NCBI RefSeq assembly: GCF_021216655.1
Contig: NZ_CP080437.1
Coordinates: 558,001-622,000, forward strand
Direction: 5' to 3'
From: Clavibacter michiganensis
GTDB taxonomy: Bacteria > Actinomycetota > Actinomycetes > Actinomycetales > Microbacteriaceae
DNA: 64,000 nt
Shown piece after piece: positions 1-8,059 of the stretch (its first letter is position 1; every line of letters begins with the position of its first letter). The notes below the pieces were generated by a model. The model was not told the DNA's origin. It was given only the letters and a program-made list of their open reading frames with translations, and ran no database searches. The position numbers and the translations under genes were made by a program.

Positions 1-340
1 CGTCCGCGTGCCGGATGCTCACGACCGGGCGATCCACGACCACACCGGCGAAGGAGACGGTCCCCGCGGCGGGAGCGCGGACCTCGTCGCCGGGGGCGAC
101 CGCGATGTCGATGCCCCGGTGTCCAGGACCGTACGCCGTGGTCGGCGCCTGGAACGGACGCGTGACCTGATGCGGCGGATCGACCGGCCACTCCCATCGC
201 GGCGTCGCGGCGTCGGACGACGACGCAGGCGGCGCATCCACCGAGGCCCGTGCGGTGAGGCCCGGCGTCATCCCGCCGGCGAGCAACCCCACGACGAGCC
301 CCGCCGCGCACGCCCTCCATCGTGCCGCTCCGCCGCGCAT
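1..340 (-). CDS. M23-family peptidase, N-terminal part (cut by window start)
   Basis: Truncated gene reading off the left edge. The visible 113 residues start with a signal-peptide-like stretch (Arg-rich start, then a Gly/Leu/Val hydrophobic run to about residue 25), a Pro/Ser linker, and the opening of an LytM/peptidase M23 domain with GHRGIDI, which supplies the first zinc-ligand His and Asp of the family. This predicts a secreted zinc endopeptidase acting on peptidoglycan cross-links. The start at 340 is chosen because AAGGAG (347-352) is six bases upstream; an ATG at 346 abuts that ribosome site. It diverges from the permease at 459. M23 genes next to rpsB are usual in this family of bacteria (known context). 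The catalytic HxH motif lies outside the window. Confidence 0.8.
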   Translation of the reverse strand, partial: MRGGAARWRACAAGLVVGLLAGGMTPGLTARASVDAPPASSSDAATPRWEWPVDPPHQVTRPFQAPTTAYGPGHRGIDIAVAPGDEVRAPAAGTVSFAGVVVDRPVVSIRHAD

Positions 341-458
341 GCGCATCTCCTTCCCCGGCGGCCGCGTCCTGCCCTCCGGTCGGCCGCATCATGCCCCCTG
401 CAACGCCGGATCCTCGCCCGGTGCCCGCCCCGGCGGAGAAGTGGCAGAGTGGTCCGTT

Positions 459-1916
459 GTGAACGAGACGACGACCACCCAGGATGACAAGAAGCTCCAA
501 CGACGCGCGATCGGCCTGGCCGTCTCGGCCGCGGTGGGGGGCTTCCTCTTCGGGTTCGACTCCTCGGTCATCAACGGCGCGGTCTCCGCGATCCAGGGCC
601 GGTTCGAGCTGAGCGAGACGCTCATCGGCTTCGCGGTGGCCAGCGCGCTCCTCGGTTGCGCGCTCGGCGCCTACCTCGCGGGTCGCATCGCCGACCGCAT
701 CGGCCGTCGCTGGACGATGATCATCGGCGCCGGCTTCTTCTTCATCAGCGCCTTCGGCTCCGGCTACGCGTTCAGCGTCTGGGACCTCACGATCTGGCGC
801 GTCATCGGCGGCCTCGGTATCGGCATCGCCTCGGTCGTCGCCCCCGCCTACATCGCGGAGATCTCGCCGAAGCTCCTCCGTGGCCGCCTCGCGTCGCTGC
901 AGCAGCTCGCGATCACGCTCGGCATCTTCACCGCCCTCCTCTCGGACGCCGTGTTCGCCGGAGCGGCGGGCAGCGCGTCGGCGGAGTTCTGGTTCGGCCT
1001 CGAGGCCTGGCGCTGGATGCTCCTCGTCTGCGCCATCCCCGCGGTGATCTACGGCGTCCTCGCGTACCGCCTGCCGGAGTCCCCGCGCTTCCTGGTCGAG
1101 AAGGGCCGCAAGGACGAGGCGCAGGCGATCCTCGCGAGCGTCTGGAAGCAGGAGGACATCGACCGCGCGAGCCGCGACCTCGAGCGCCAGATCGAGGAGG
1201 ACCGCGTCGCCAAGCGCACCGGAACGCTCCGCGGGAACAAGCTCGGCCTCCAGGGCATCGTCTGGATCGGCATCATCCTGTCCGTGTTCCAGCAGTTCGT
1301 CGGAATCAACGTGATCTTCTACTACTCCACGACGCTCTGGCAGGCCGTCGGCTTCGACGAGTCGCAGTCGCTGCTCACCTCGGTCATCACCGCGGTCACG
1401 AACGTCGCCGTGACCTTCATCGCCATCGCGCTCGTCGACCGCATCGGCCGCCGCCCTATCCTCCTGTCCGGCTCGCTGGCCATGGCCGTGTCCCTCGCCG
1501 TGATGGCGATCTGCTTCAGCCAGTCCTCGACCGTCGACGGCGAGGTGGCCCTGCCGCAGCCCTTCGGCGTCATCGCGATCATCGCGGCGAACGTCTTCGT
1601 CATCGGCTTCGGCGCCTCGTGGGGCCCGCTCGTCTGGGTGCTGCTCGGCGAGATCTTCCCGAACCGGATCCGCGCCAAGGCCCTCGGCGTCGCCGCGATG
1701 GCCCAGTGGATCGCGAACTTCGCCATCACCGTGTCGTTCCCGGCGCTGTCCGCCTTCTCGCTGCCGTTCACCTACGGCATGTACGCCGCGTTCGCCGCGC
1801 TGTCCTTCGTCTTCGTCCTGATGAAGATCCCTGAGACCAACGGGATGTCGCTCGAGGAGGCCGAGACGCTCTTCGTCGACAAGCCCACGAAGCGCTCGAA
1901 GGCCGCGCGCGCCTGA
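459..1916 (+). CDS. sugar-porter family MFS transporter
   Basis: 485-residue permease with about 12 hydrophobic segments. Sugar-porter signatures are visible: GFLFGFDSSVINGA in the first helix (about residue 25), DRIGRR in the loop after helix 2 (about 80), PESPRFL before the central loop (about 206), a second VDRIGRR (about 325) and PETNG at the C-terminus (about 457). The family moves monosaccharides such as xylose, glucose or arabinose with protons; the exact sugar cannot be read. The GTG at 459 is used because translation from it gives a normal cytoplasmic N-terminus; an in-frame GTG at 441 is a possible alternative, and neither has a well-spaced ribosome site (GGAG at 435-438). The gene stands alone, with rpsB's own promoter beginning 37 bases after its stop. 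Confidence 0.87.
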   Translation: MNETTTTQDDKKLQRRAIGLAVSAAVGGFLFGFDSSVINGAVSAIQGRFELSETLIGFAVASALLGCALGAYLAGRIADRIGRRWTMIIGAGFFFISAFGSGYAFSVWDLTIWRVIGGLGIGIASVVAPAYIAEISPKLLRGRLASLQQLAITLGIFTALLSDAVFAGAAGSASAEFWFGLEAWRWMLLVCAIPAVIYGVLAYRLPESPRFLVEKGRKDEAQAILASVWKQEDIDRASRDLERQIEEDRVAKRTGTLRGNKLGLQGIVWIGIILSVFQQFVGINVIFYYSTTLWQAVGFDESQSLLTSVITAVTNVAVTFIAIALVDRIGRRPILLSGSLAMAVSLAVMAICFSQSSTVDGEVALPQPFGVIAIIAANVFVIGFGASWGPLVWVLLGEIFPNRIRAKALGVAAMAQWIANFAITVSFPALSAFSLPFTYGMYAAFAALSFVFVLMKIPETNGMSLEEAETLFVDKPTKRSKAARA

Positions 1917-1952
1917 TCCGACGCGCCGCCCCGTCGGTCCTCCGGCGGGTGG

Positions 1953-1958
1953 TAGCAT
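1953..1958 (+). promoter_or_regulatory. -10 element of rpsB
   Basis: TAGCAT in the 238-base gap before rpsB. Transcription from about 1965 would give a roughly 190-base leader, unusually long for this window. Inferred from the hexamer only. Confidence 0.5.
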
Positions 1959-1965
1959 CGACCAG

Positions 1966-2146
1966 CACCCGATCCAGGTCGGGTGACTACGCGTGCCCAT
2001 CAGGCCGCCGCATCCACTCGGTCCCCTCGTGGCGATGATCCCTGTCGCCGAAGGGGCGGATGCGCGCCGGGCACCAGGATCAGCGGTCGTCCCGACCGCC
2101 GAGCGAACCGACGAGGCGCGCCGCGACAGCGCGCGCCGGAACAGGA
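1966..2146 (+). promoter_or_regulatory. structured 5' leader of rpsB
   Basis: The leader begins with a hairpin at 1966-1985 (CACCCGA, six-base loop, TCGGGTG) lying at the predicted RNA 5' end. It ends with a hairpin at 2115-2137 (GGCGCGC, nine-base loop, GCGCGCC) sitting four bases before the AGGAG ribosome site (2142-2146). That placement could control translation. S2 autoregulation through its leader is known in enterobacteria; its presence here is inference. The leader stays open in the rpsB frame, but no separate start with a ribosome site is convincing. Confidence 0.4.
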
Positions 2147-2154
2147 GTACGGCC

Positions 2155-3102
2155 ATGGCCGTCGTCACCATCCGCCAGCTGCTCGACTGCGGCGTCCACT
2201 TCGGTCACCCGAAGACGCGCTGGAACCCGAAGATGAAGCGCTTCATCTTCACCGAGCGCTCCGGCATCTACATCATCGACCTGCAGCAGTCGCTGGCCCT
2301 CATCGACAAGGCGTACGACTTCGTCAAGGAGACGGTCGCCCACGGCGGCACCATCCTCTTCGTCGGCACCAAGAAGCAGGCGCAGGAGTCCATCGCCGAG
2401 CAGGCGCAGCGCGTCGGCCAGCCCTACGTCAACCAGCGCTGGCTGGGCGGTCTGCTGACCAACTTCCAGACCGTGCACAAGCGCCTCAACCGCCTCAAGG
2501 AGCTCGACCTCGTCGACTTCGACGACACGACGCGCGGCTTCACCAAGAAGGAGCTCCTCATCCAGCGTCGCGAGCGCGACAAGCTGGAGAAGAGCCTCGG
2601 TGGCATCCGGAACCTGACCAAGACGCCGTCGGCGATGTGGGTCGTGGACACCAAGAAGGAGCACCTCGCCATCGACGAGGCGCGCAAGCTCGGCATCCCG
2701 GTCATCGGCATCCTCGACACCAACTGCGACCCGGACGAGGTCCAGTACCCGATCCCGGGCAACGACGACGCGATCCGCTCCGTCGCGCTGCTGACGCGCA
2801 TCATCGCCGACGCCGCGGCCGAGGGCCTCATCCAGCGCCACCAGAAGCCCGACGCCGAGGGCTCCGCCCCGGCCGAGCCGCTGGCCGACTGGGAGCGCGA
2901 GCTGCTCGAGCAGGGCGACGCCGCGAAGGCGGAGCTGCCCGTCGAGGAGAACGACGTCGACGCCGAGGTCTCCGCCAAGAACGAGGCGAAGTCCGAGGAC
3001 GAGGTCGCCGCGCCCGTCCACGCCCCCGAGTCCGACGACGCCACCGAGGCGAAGATCGAGGCCGAGGCGACCGAGTCCGAGAAGGCTCCCGTCTCCGAGT
3101 AG
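2155..3102 (+). CDS. rpsB: 30S ribosomal protein S2
   Basis: 315-residue S2 protein of the small ribosomal subunit. The N-terminus ([21 protein letters not shown]) and the segments [21 protein letters not shown] and [15 protein letters not shown] are the standard S2 core, ending near residue 230. Beyond it runs a Glu/Asp/Ala-rich acidic tail of about 65-80 residues, longer than in E. coli S2 but common in actinobacteria. The ATG at 2155 is preceded by AGGAG at 2142-2146. Codon use is strongly biased to C/G-ending codons with no GGATCC word, unlike most of the window, as expected for a highly expressed gene. It is followed by an 18-bp hairpin and tsf. Confidence 0.97.
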   Translation: MAVVTIRQLLDCGVHFGHPKTRWNPKMKRFIFTERSGIYIIDLQQSLALIDKAYDFVKETVAHGGTILFVGTKKQAQESIAEQAQRVGQPYVNQRWLGGLLTNFQTVHKRLNRLKELDLVDFDDTTRGFTKKELLIQRRERDKLEKSLGGIRNLTKTPSAMWVVDTKKEHLAIDEARKLGIPVIGILDTNCDPDEVQYPIPGNDDAIRSVALLTRIIADAAAEGLIQRHQKPDAEGSAPAEPLADWERELLEQGDAAKAELPVEENDVDAEVSAKNEAKSEDEVAAPVHAPESDDATEAKIEAEATESEKAPVSE

Positions 3103-3120
3103 TCCGACCACACGCACCAT

Positions 3121-3159
3121 CCCGACGGGCGGGCGCGGGTTCCGCGCCCGCCCGTCGGG
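3121..3159 (+). terminator. rpsB-tsf intergenic hairpin
   Basis: Perfect 18-bp stem (CCCGACGGGCGGGCGCGG with its complement) and a three-base loop, without a U-run. It lies 18 bases after the rpsB stop and before the tsf ribosome site. It may be a terminator or a partial terminator/RNA stabiliser that sets the S2:EF-Ts ratio, because no clear tsf promoter is visible after it. Confidence 0.75.
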
Positions 3160-3212
3160 CACTCACCACCGGGAGACCCCCGGATCATCACCTACAGAAG
3201 GAGTCCATGAGC

Positions 3213-4040
3213 ATGGCGAACTTCACTGCCGCTGACGTCAAGGAGCTGCGCGACCGCCTCGGCGCCGGCATGATGGACAGCAAGAACGCGCTGGTCGAAG
3301 CAGACGGCGACATCGAGAAGGCCATCGAGATCCTGCGCCTCAAGGGCCAGAAGGGCAACGCCAAGCGCGGCGACCGCTCCACCGCCGAGGGCCTCGTGGC
3401 CGCGTCCACGCAGGACGGCGCCGCCACCCTCATCGAGCTCGCGTGCGAGACCGACTTCGTCGCCAAGAACGACAAGTTCATCGCACTGTCCGAGTCCGTC
3501 CTCGCCGCCGTCGTCGCGGCCGGCGCGTCCACCGTCGAGGAAGCCCTCCAGGCCCCCGCGGGCGAGCAGACCGTCGACCAGCTGATCAGCGACCAGGCCG
3601 CGATCCTCGGCGAGAAGATCGCGCTCCGCCGCGTCGCCCGCCTCGCCGGCGAGCACCAGGAGGTCTACCTCCACCGCACGTCGAAGGACCTCCCGCCCCA
3701 GGTCGGCGTCGTCGTCGACTACAGCGGCACGGACGCCGAGACCGCGCGCAGCATCGCCCAGCACATCGCGTTCGCCAACCCGGAGTACCTCGCCCGCGAG
3801 GACGTCCCGGCGGACAAGGTCGAGGCCGAGCGCGCGATCGTCACCGAGATCTCCCGCAACGAGGGCAAGCCCGAGGCCGCCCTGCCGAAGATCATCGAGG
3901 GGCGCCTCACCGGCTTCTTCAAGCAGGTCGCGCTCCTCGAGCAGGACTACGCGAAGGACAACAAGCAGTCCGTGAAGAAGGTCGTCGAGGCCGCTGGCCT
4001 CACGGTCACGGGCTTCGCCCGCTTCAAGGTCGGCGCCTAG
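3213..4040 (+). CDS. tsf: translation elongation factor Ts
   Basis: 275-residue EF-Ts, the guanine-nucleotide exchange factor that regenerates EF-Tu-GTP. The N-terminal UBA-like domain reads MANFTAADVKELRDRLGAGM, and the conserved core ETDFVAKN is at about residue 78. The two dimerisation subdomains follow, with the usual C-terminal segment containing EQDYAKD. Two ATGs are available: the one at 3207 is only three bases from AAGGAG (3198-3203), whereas 3213 is nine bases away and gives the typical MANF start, so 3213 is preferred. It is probably cotranscribed with rpsB through the 18-bp hairpin. A strong hairpin follows the stop. No GGATCC occurs in the coding region, consistent with high expression. 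Confidence 0.96.
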   Translation: MANFTAADVKELRDRLGAGMMDSKNALVEADGDIEKAIEILRLKGQKGNAKRGDRSTAEGLVAASTQDGAATLIELACETDFVAKNDKFIALSESVLAAVVAAGASTVEEALQAPAGEQTVDQLISDQAAILGEKIALRRVARLAGEHQEVYLHRTSKDLPPQVGVVVDYSGTDAETARSIAQHIAFANPEYLAREDVPADKVEAERAIVTEISRNEGKPEAALPKIIEGRLTGFFKQVALLEQDYAKDNKQSVKKVVEAAGLTVTGFARFKVGA

Positions 4041-4050
4041 CACCACCACG

Positions 4051-4082
4051 GGGAGCCCGGGTCGCATGCGACCCGGGCTCCC
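4051..4082 (+). terminator. terminator after tsf
   Basis: 32-base perfect palindrome with arms GGGAGCCCGGGTCGCA and its complement, beginning ten bases after the tsf stop and followed by TTCTCC. It most likely ends the rpsB-tsf transcript. Confidence 0.82.
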
Positions 4083-4140
4083 TTCTCCATGTCCGGGCGG
4101 GGCGGCCGCCATACGCCGCCGTCCCCGCCGGACGTCACAG

Positions 4141-4146
4141 TAGATT
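4141..4146 (+). promoter_or_regulatory. -10 element of pyrH
   Basis: TAGATT, 50 bases before the pyrH start and downstream of the tsf terminator, giving a leader of roughly 45 bases. Confidence 0.5.
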
Positions 4147-4196
4147 GGACCGGGGCCGGATCCGGCGACCGGAACGCGAGGACGGGAACAGCACCT

Positions 4197-4913
4197 ATGA
4201 CCGATCAGACCACCACCCGCCGCGTCCTCCTCAAGCTCTCCGGGGAGTCCTTCGGCGGCGGCCAGATGGGCGTGGACCCGGACGTCGTGAGCGCGCTCGC
4301 GCGCGAGATCGCCGAGGCCGCGAAGACCGTCGAGGTCGCGATCGTGGTCGGCGGCGGCAACTTCTTCCGCGGCGCGCAGCTGTCGCAGCGCGGCATGGAC
4401 CGGGGCCGCGCGGACTACATGGGCATGCTGGGCACCGTCATGAACGCCCTCGCCCTGCAGGACTTCCTCGAGCAGGCCGGCGCCGCGACCCGCGTCCAGT
4501 CGGCCATCTCCATGACCCAGGTCGCCGAGCCGTACATCCCGCGCCGCGCCGTCCGGCACCTCGAGAAGGGGCGCATCGTGATCTTCGGCGCCGGTGCAGG
4601 CCTTCCGTACTTCTCGACCGACACCGTGGCCGCGCAGCGCGCCCTCGAGATCCAGGCCGTCGAGGTCCTCGTCGCCAAGAACGGCGTCGACGGCGTCTAC
4701 ACGGGCGACCCGCGGACGGATCCGTCGGCCACGCTCCTCGACACCGTCACCTACCAGGACGCCCTGCAGCGCGGATTGAAGGTCGTCGACTCGACCGCCT
4801 TCAGCCTCTGCATGGACAACGACATGAAGATGGTCGTCTTCGGGATGGAGCCGGGCGGCAACGTCACCCGCGCGATCCGCGGCGAGCGCATCGGCACCAT
4901 CGTCTCCAACTGA
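4197..4913 (+). CDS. pyrH: uridylate kinase (UMP kinase)
   Basis: 238-residue bacterial UMP kinase of the amino-acid-kinase fold. It phosphorylates UMP to UDP with ATP in pyrimidine nucleotide synthesis, in the cytoplasm, usually as a hexamer under GTP/UTP control. Visible features are the phosphate-binding KLSGESFGG near residue 15, [19 protein letters not shown], the acceptor-binding region around GLPYFSTDT, and the C-terminal [11 protein letters not shown]. The ATG at 4197 has only a weak ribosome site (GGACGGGAA). It has its own promoter after the tsf terminator, and frr follows after a 113-base gap with a hairpin. Length and motifs match the family; no oddities. Confidence 0.96.
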   Translation: MTDQTTTRRVLLKLSGESFGGGQMGVDPDVVSALAREIAEAAKTVEVAIVVGGGNFFRGAQLSQRGMDRGRADYMGMLGTVMNALALQDFLEQAGAATRVQSAISMTQVAEPYIPRRAVRHLEKGRIVIFGAGAGLPYFSTDTVAAQRALEIQAVEVLVAKNGVDGVYTGDPRTDPSATLLDTVTYQDALQRGLKVVDSTAFSLCMDNDMKMVVFGMEPGGNVTRAIRGERIGTIVSN

Positions 4914-4919
4914 CGACCC

Positions 4920-4964
4920 GCGCTCCGCCGCCGGCCCCGACGGGCCGCGTCTCGGCCGGAGCGC
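4920..4964 (+). terminator. possible terminator between pyrH and frr
   Basis: Outer arms GCGCTCCG and CGGAGCGC enclose a second small stem (CGGCCC/GGGCCG). It starts just after the pyrH stop and precedes a new -10 for frr. There is no U-run, so the call is tentative. Confidence 0.5.
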
Positions 4965-4978
4965 CTCCCCATCCGCGT

Positions 4979-4984
4979 TAAGAT
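4979..4984 (+). promoter_or_regulatory. -10 element of frr
   Basis: TAAGAT, 42 bases before the frr start, after the pyrH hairpin. Confidence 0.45.
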
Positions 4985-5026
4985 CGACCGGGCGCCCACC
5001 GCGCCCGCGCTACCGAAGGAGAACCC

Positions 5027-5584
5027 GTGACCGTCGCCGAAGTCCTCGCAGATGCCCGAGACCGGATGGGCAAGGCCGTCGAGGCGGTGAAGGAGGACTT
5101 CGGGAGCGTGCGCACGGGCCGTGCCAACCCCGCCCTCTTCCAGAAGGTCATGGTCGAGTACTACGGCAGCCCGACGCCGCTCGGCCAGCTCGCGAGCATG
5201 AACAACCCCGAGGCGCGCACGCTCATCGTCACGCCCTACGACAAGACGGCCCTCAAGGAGATCGAGAAGGCCCTCGTCAACGTCCCGAACCTCAGCGCCA
5301 CGGTCGGCAACGACGGCGAGATGGTGCGCCTCACGCTCCCCGAGCTCACGGAGGACCGCCGCAAGGAATTCGTCAAGATCGTCCGCGGGAAGGCGGAGGA
5401 GGGTCGCGTCAGCGTCCGCAACATCCGCCGCCGCTCCAAGGACGAGCTGGACGCGCTCAAGGGCGAGGTCGGCGACGACGAGGTCGCGCGCGGTGAGAAG
5501 GAGCTCGAGTCCCTCACCAAGACGCACACCGACCAGGTCGACGACGCGCTGAAGCGCAAAGAGACCGAACTCCTCGAGGTCTAG
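5027..5584 (+). CDS. frr: ribosome recycling factor
   Basis: 185-residue RRF, which with EF-G splits the post-termination ribosome. Diagnostic pieces are [15 protein letters not shown] near residue 25, [22 protein letters not shown] in domain II, and [14 protein letters not shown] near residue 130. The GTG start at 5027 is supported by AAGGAG at 5016-5021. The stop (5582-5584) touches the GTG of cdsA directly, so the two are almost certainly cotranscribed and perhaps translationally coupled. Length is exactly that of the family. Confidence 0.97.
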
Positions 5585-6625
5585 GTGGCCAGCCCCGAGG
5601 ATCCCGCCGAGCGGGCGCCCGTCGTGCCGCCCGCGTCAGGCCCCGACGGCGCTCCGCGGATCCGGCGGCACCGCGGCCGCGTGACGCGCGCCGAGTTCGA
5701 GGCGCAGGTCCAGGCCACGCGTGCCGACCTGACGGCGCAGGTCCGGGCCACCCGCGCCTCGCTCGAGGCGACGAACGACCGCATCAACGCCCGCACGGGG
5801 CGCAACCTGCTCTTCGCGGTGAGCGTCGGCCTCCTCCTCGGCGGGGTCGTCCTCGTGAGCCTCGTCGTCGTCAAGCAGCTCTTCCTGGTCATCGCCGTCG
5901 CCCTCGTCGCATTCACCGCGTACGAGCTCGCCACCGCGCTGCGCCAGGCCGGCCGCCGAGTGCCGCGCGTGGGCTCGGTGATCGCGGTCGTCGTGCTCAT
6001 GCCGATCACGTACTTCGGACGGCCCGACGGGCAATGGCTGGGCCTCCTCGGGGCCATGGGCTTCGTCGCGCTCTGGCGCGTGGTGGAGCAGGCGCTGCCC
6101 GCCCGGCGGACGTCCGCGCGCGCGCTCGTCGGCGACATCGGCTCGAGCGTCTTCCTGCTCGGCTACGTGGGGCTGCTCGGCTCCTTCGCCGTGCTGCTCA
6201 CCGCGGGCGACGGCGGCGAGTGGTGGACCCTGGCCTTCCTCATCCTCGTGGTCTGCTGCGACACGGGTGCGTACGTCGCGGGGCTCAACTTCGGGAAGCA
6301 CCCCATGGCGCCCACGATCAGCCCCAAGAAGACGTGGGAGGGCTTCGCCGGCGCGGTCGTCGCCGCGGTGCTCGCCGGGATCCTGCTCTCGCTGTTCATG
6401 ATCCAGCAGGAGTGGTGGTTCGGCGTCGTGCTCGGCCTCGTCATCGTGGTGACCGCGACCCTGGGCGACCTGGCCGAGTCGCTCATCAAGCGCGACCTCG
6501 GCGTCAAGGACATCAGCTCCTGGCTGCCGGGCCACGGCGGGTTCCTCGACCGCCTCGACTCCGTGCTGCCGTCCGCGGCGGTGGCCTATGCGCTGTTCCT
6601 CATCGTCACGGGAGCTTCCTCGTAG
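5585..6625 (+). CDS. cdsA: phosphatidate cytidylyltransferase
   Basis: 346-residue membrane enzyme converting phosphatidate and CTP to CDP-diacylglycerol, the precursor of all phospholipids. The first 70 or so residues are soluble and charged, with a helix containing repeated QA/VRATRA motifs (about residues 36-65). About eight membrane segments follow from residue 76. The C-terminal family signature is clear: CDTGAYVAGLNFGKHPMAP, SPKKTWEGF, and GDLAESLIKRDLGVKD followed by PGHGGFLDRLDS with the catalytic Asp residues. The GTG at 5585 immediately follows the frr stop, and its ribosome site must lie inside frr (GAGGTCTAG region). The N-terminal extension is longer than in E. coli CdsA but usual in actinobacteria. 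Confidence 0.94.
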   Translation: MASPEDPAERAPVVPPASGPDGAPRIRRHRGRVTRAEFEAQVQATRADLTAQVRATRASLEATNDRINARTGRNLLFAVSVGLLLGGVVLVSLVVVKQLFLVIAVALVAFTAYELATALRQAGRRVPRVGSVIAVVVLMPITYFGRPDGQWLGLLGAMGFVALWRVVEQALPARRTSARALVGDIGSSVFLLGYVGLLGSFAVLLTAGDGGEWWTLAFLILVVCCDTGAYVAGLNFGKHPMAPTISPKKTWEGFAGAVVAAVLAGILLSLFMIQQEWWFGVVLGLVIVVTATLGDLAESLIKRDLGVKDISSWLPGHGGFLDRLDSVLPSAAVAYALFLIVTGASS

Positions 6626-6628
6626 GAT
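6623..6628 (+). promoter_or_regulatory. -10 of DivIVA-repeat gene (leaderless)
   Basis: TAGGAT overlapping the cdsA stop codon, seven bases before the ATG at 6636. Confidence 0.5.
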
Positions 6629-6635
6629 GTCCCGG

Positions 6636-7181
6636 ATGACCACCACCTTCCCGAGCGCCGGGCGCCGCGAGCGCGGCTACGACCCGGACCAGGTCGACGC
6701 CTTCCTGCGCGACGCGAGACGCTGCTACGACGACGAGGCCGACCGCTCCCTGACCTCCGAGACCATCCGCCGGGTGTCCTTCGACATGCGCCGCGGGGGC
6801 TACTCGGCCGCCGCCGTGGACCGCGTCCTCGAACGGCTGGAGGACGCGTTCGCCGTCCGGGAGCGCGACCGCACGGTGGCCCGGGTAGGCACCGACGCGT
6901 GGAACGCCGAGGCCCGACGCGCGGCGCAGGAGATCCTCGACCGGGTCAGCCGGCCCACGGGGGAGCGGTTCGACCGGGCCGGGTTCCTGACGACCGGGTA
7001 CGACCGACGCGAGGTGGATCGCTTCGCGGACCGCGTCGCCAAGTACTTCCGGGGCACCAAGCCCATGAGCGTCGACGACGTGCGCACGGTGGCGTTCCAC
7101 CCGCGCCGCGGCGGGTACCGGGAGGCGCAGGTCGACCTGCTGCTGGACGCCGTCATCGACGTCATGAACGCCGTCCGCTGA
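6636..7181 (+). CDS. DivIVA-motif repeat protein
   Basis: 181-residue soluble protein built from four copies of the short motif Gly-Tyr-(D/S/R)-x3-Val-Asp: GYDPDQVDAFL, GYSAAAVDRVL, GYDRREVDRFA and GYREAQVDLLL. The first two and last two form a pair, each separated by a segment ending in RRGGY, so the protein is an internal duplication. The motif is the start of the DivIVA/GpsB membrane-targeting domain, and a family of DivIVA-domain repeat proteins is known in actinobacteria; a role in cell-pole or division-site biology is inference. There is no coiled-coil tail as in true DivIVA. The start at 6636 is chosen because TAGGAT lies seven bases upstream (leaderless pattern); 6627 is an in-frame alternative. 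It begins right after cdsA. Confidence 0.75.
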   Translation: MTTTFPSAGRRERGYDPDQVDAFLRDARRCYDDEADRSLTSETIRRVSFDMRRGGYSAAAVDRVLERLEDAFAVRERDRTVARVGTDAWNAEARRAAQEILDRVSRPTGERFDRAGFLTTGYDRREVDRFADRVAKYFRGTKPMSVDDVRTVAFHPRRGGYREAQVDLLLDAVIDVMNAVR

Positions 7182-7267
7182 TCCCTCCGCCACTCCTCCC
7201 CGGCGCGATCCGCCTGGCAGGACGCCCCCGATCCGGTCCGGGAGTCGCCATCCGGGTAACGGTTGGG

Positions 7268-7273
7268 TAAAGT
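7268..7273 (+). promoter_or_regulatory. -10 of transglycosylase-like gene
   Basis: TAAAGT, 11 bases before the ATG at 7285. Two GGGTAA direct repeats (7254-7259 and 7265-7270) cover the promoter and could be regulator contacts. GGAG sits next to the start. Confidence 0.45.
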
Positions 7274-7284
7274 CGTGCGGAGCC

Positions 7285-7989
7285 ATGGGTAGACACACGA
7301 ACGATCTCGCTCCTCGCCAGCCGCTGACCACCGCTCCGAGGGCCGTCCCCCGACGGCGCTCCGCGTTCTCGCGCGTGGCCGCCCCCACCATCGCCTTCGG
7401 CGCGGCTGCGGCGTTCATGCTCGTCAACGTCGTGGATCCCACGTCCGGCGCGGTCGCGAACCCGCAGTACCAGGAGTACCAGGCCACGGTCGCCCAGCTC
7501 GCCCGCGCAGATGCGCAGAGCCTCACCGTCGCCTCCGCCGACACCGTCGTGGAGATCGAGCCCGGCTTCCAGTCCGTCGCGGCCCCGCCGCCCCCGCCGC
7601 CCGTCGTGGCCCCCGCGCCGTCCACCGGCTCGGGCTCCGGCGCGAAGTCGTCCGGCTCGGGCGGAGGCGGTGCCATCGCGATCCCGGATCCCGGCAGCGC
7701 CAAGGGAATCGCGCGGAGCATCCTCGCCTCGCAGGGAATGGGCGACGACCAGTACGCGTGCCTCGACTACCTCTGGACCAAGGAGTCCGGTTGGCGGGTC
7801 AACGCGTACAACCCCAGCGGTGCCTACGGCATCCCGCAGGCCCTCCCCGGCAGCAAGATGGCGTCCGCCGGGCCCGACTGGCAGACGAACCCCGCCACGC
7901 AGATCACGTGGGGCCTCGGCTACATCGACTCGCGCTACGGCTCGCCGTGCGGCGCGAAGGCGCACAGCGTCCTCAAGAACTGGTACTGA
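7285..7989 (+). CDS. secreted lytic-transglycosylase-like protein
   Basis: 234 residues. A basic N-terminus (about residues 1-32) is followed by one hydrophobic segment (about 33-48, APTIAFGAAAAFMLV) acting as signal or anchor. A Pro/Gly/Ser-rich linker (about 98-130) leads to a small C-terminal domain (about 137-234). The domain contains LWTKESGWRVNAYNPSGAYG, the lysozyme-like/SLT fold signature with the likely catalytic Glu at residue 167, then GIPQALPGSKM and WGLGYIDSRYG. The predicted role is cleavage of peptidoglycan glycan strands outside the membrane. Two cysteines (in YACLDY and SPCGA) could form a disulfide. Similar domains occur in resuscitation-promoting-factor-like proteins, but the SLT match is better. 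Confidence 0.82.
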   Translation: MGRHTNDLAPRQPLTTAPRAVPRRRSAFSRVAAPTIAFGAAAAFMLVNVVDPTSGAVANPQYQEYQATVAQLARADAQSLTVASADTVVEIEPGFQSVAAPPPPPPVVAPAPSTGSGSGAKSSGSGGGGAIAIPDPGSAKGIARSILASQGMGDDQYACLDYLWTKESGWRVNAYNPSGAYGIPQALPGSKMASAGPDWQTNPATQITWGLGYIDSRYGSPCGAKAHSVLKNWY

Positions 7990-8047
7990 CGACCGCACCG
8001 CACCTGACTCGGCGGTGACGCTGCGTCGGGTGCTCGTCCCGTCGGGC

Positions 8048-8053
8048 TAGCCT
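8048..8053 (+). promoter_or_regulatory. -10 of Na+/H+ antiporter (leaderless)
   Basis: TAGCCT six bases before the ATG at 8060; no ribosome site. Confidence 0.55.
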
Positions 8054-8059
8054 CTGAGC

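Noticed and set aside
438..456. A stretch resembling a tRNA A-box (TGGCAGAGTGG) before the MFS gene.
   Set aside because: No matching anticodon arm, T-loop (GGTTCRA) or acceptor stem at a workable distance; the nearest GGTTCGA (about 601) lies inside the coding region.
2080..3162. Long open frames antisense to rpsB, and similar antisense frames throughout.
   Set aside because: They mirror GC-rich third positions of the real gene, carry no ribosome site and give Arg/Ala/Gly-rich non-family proteins.
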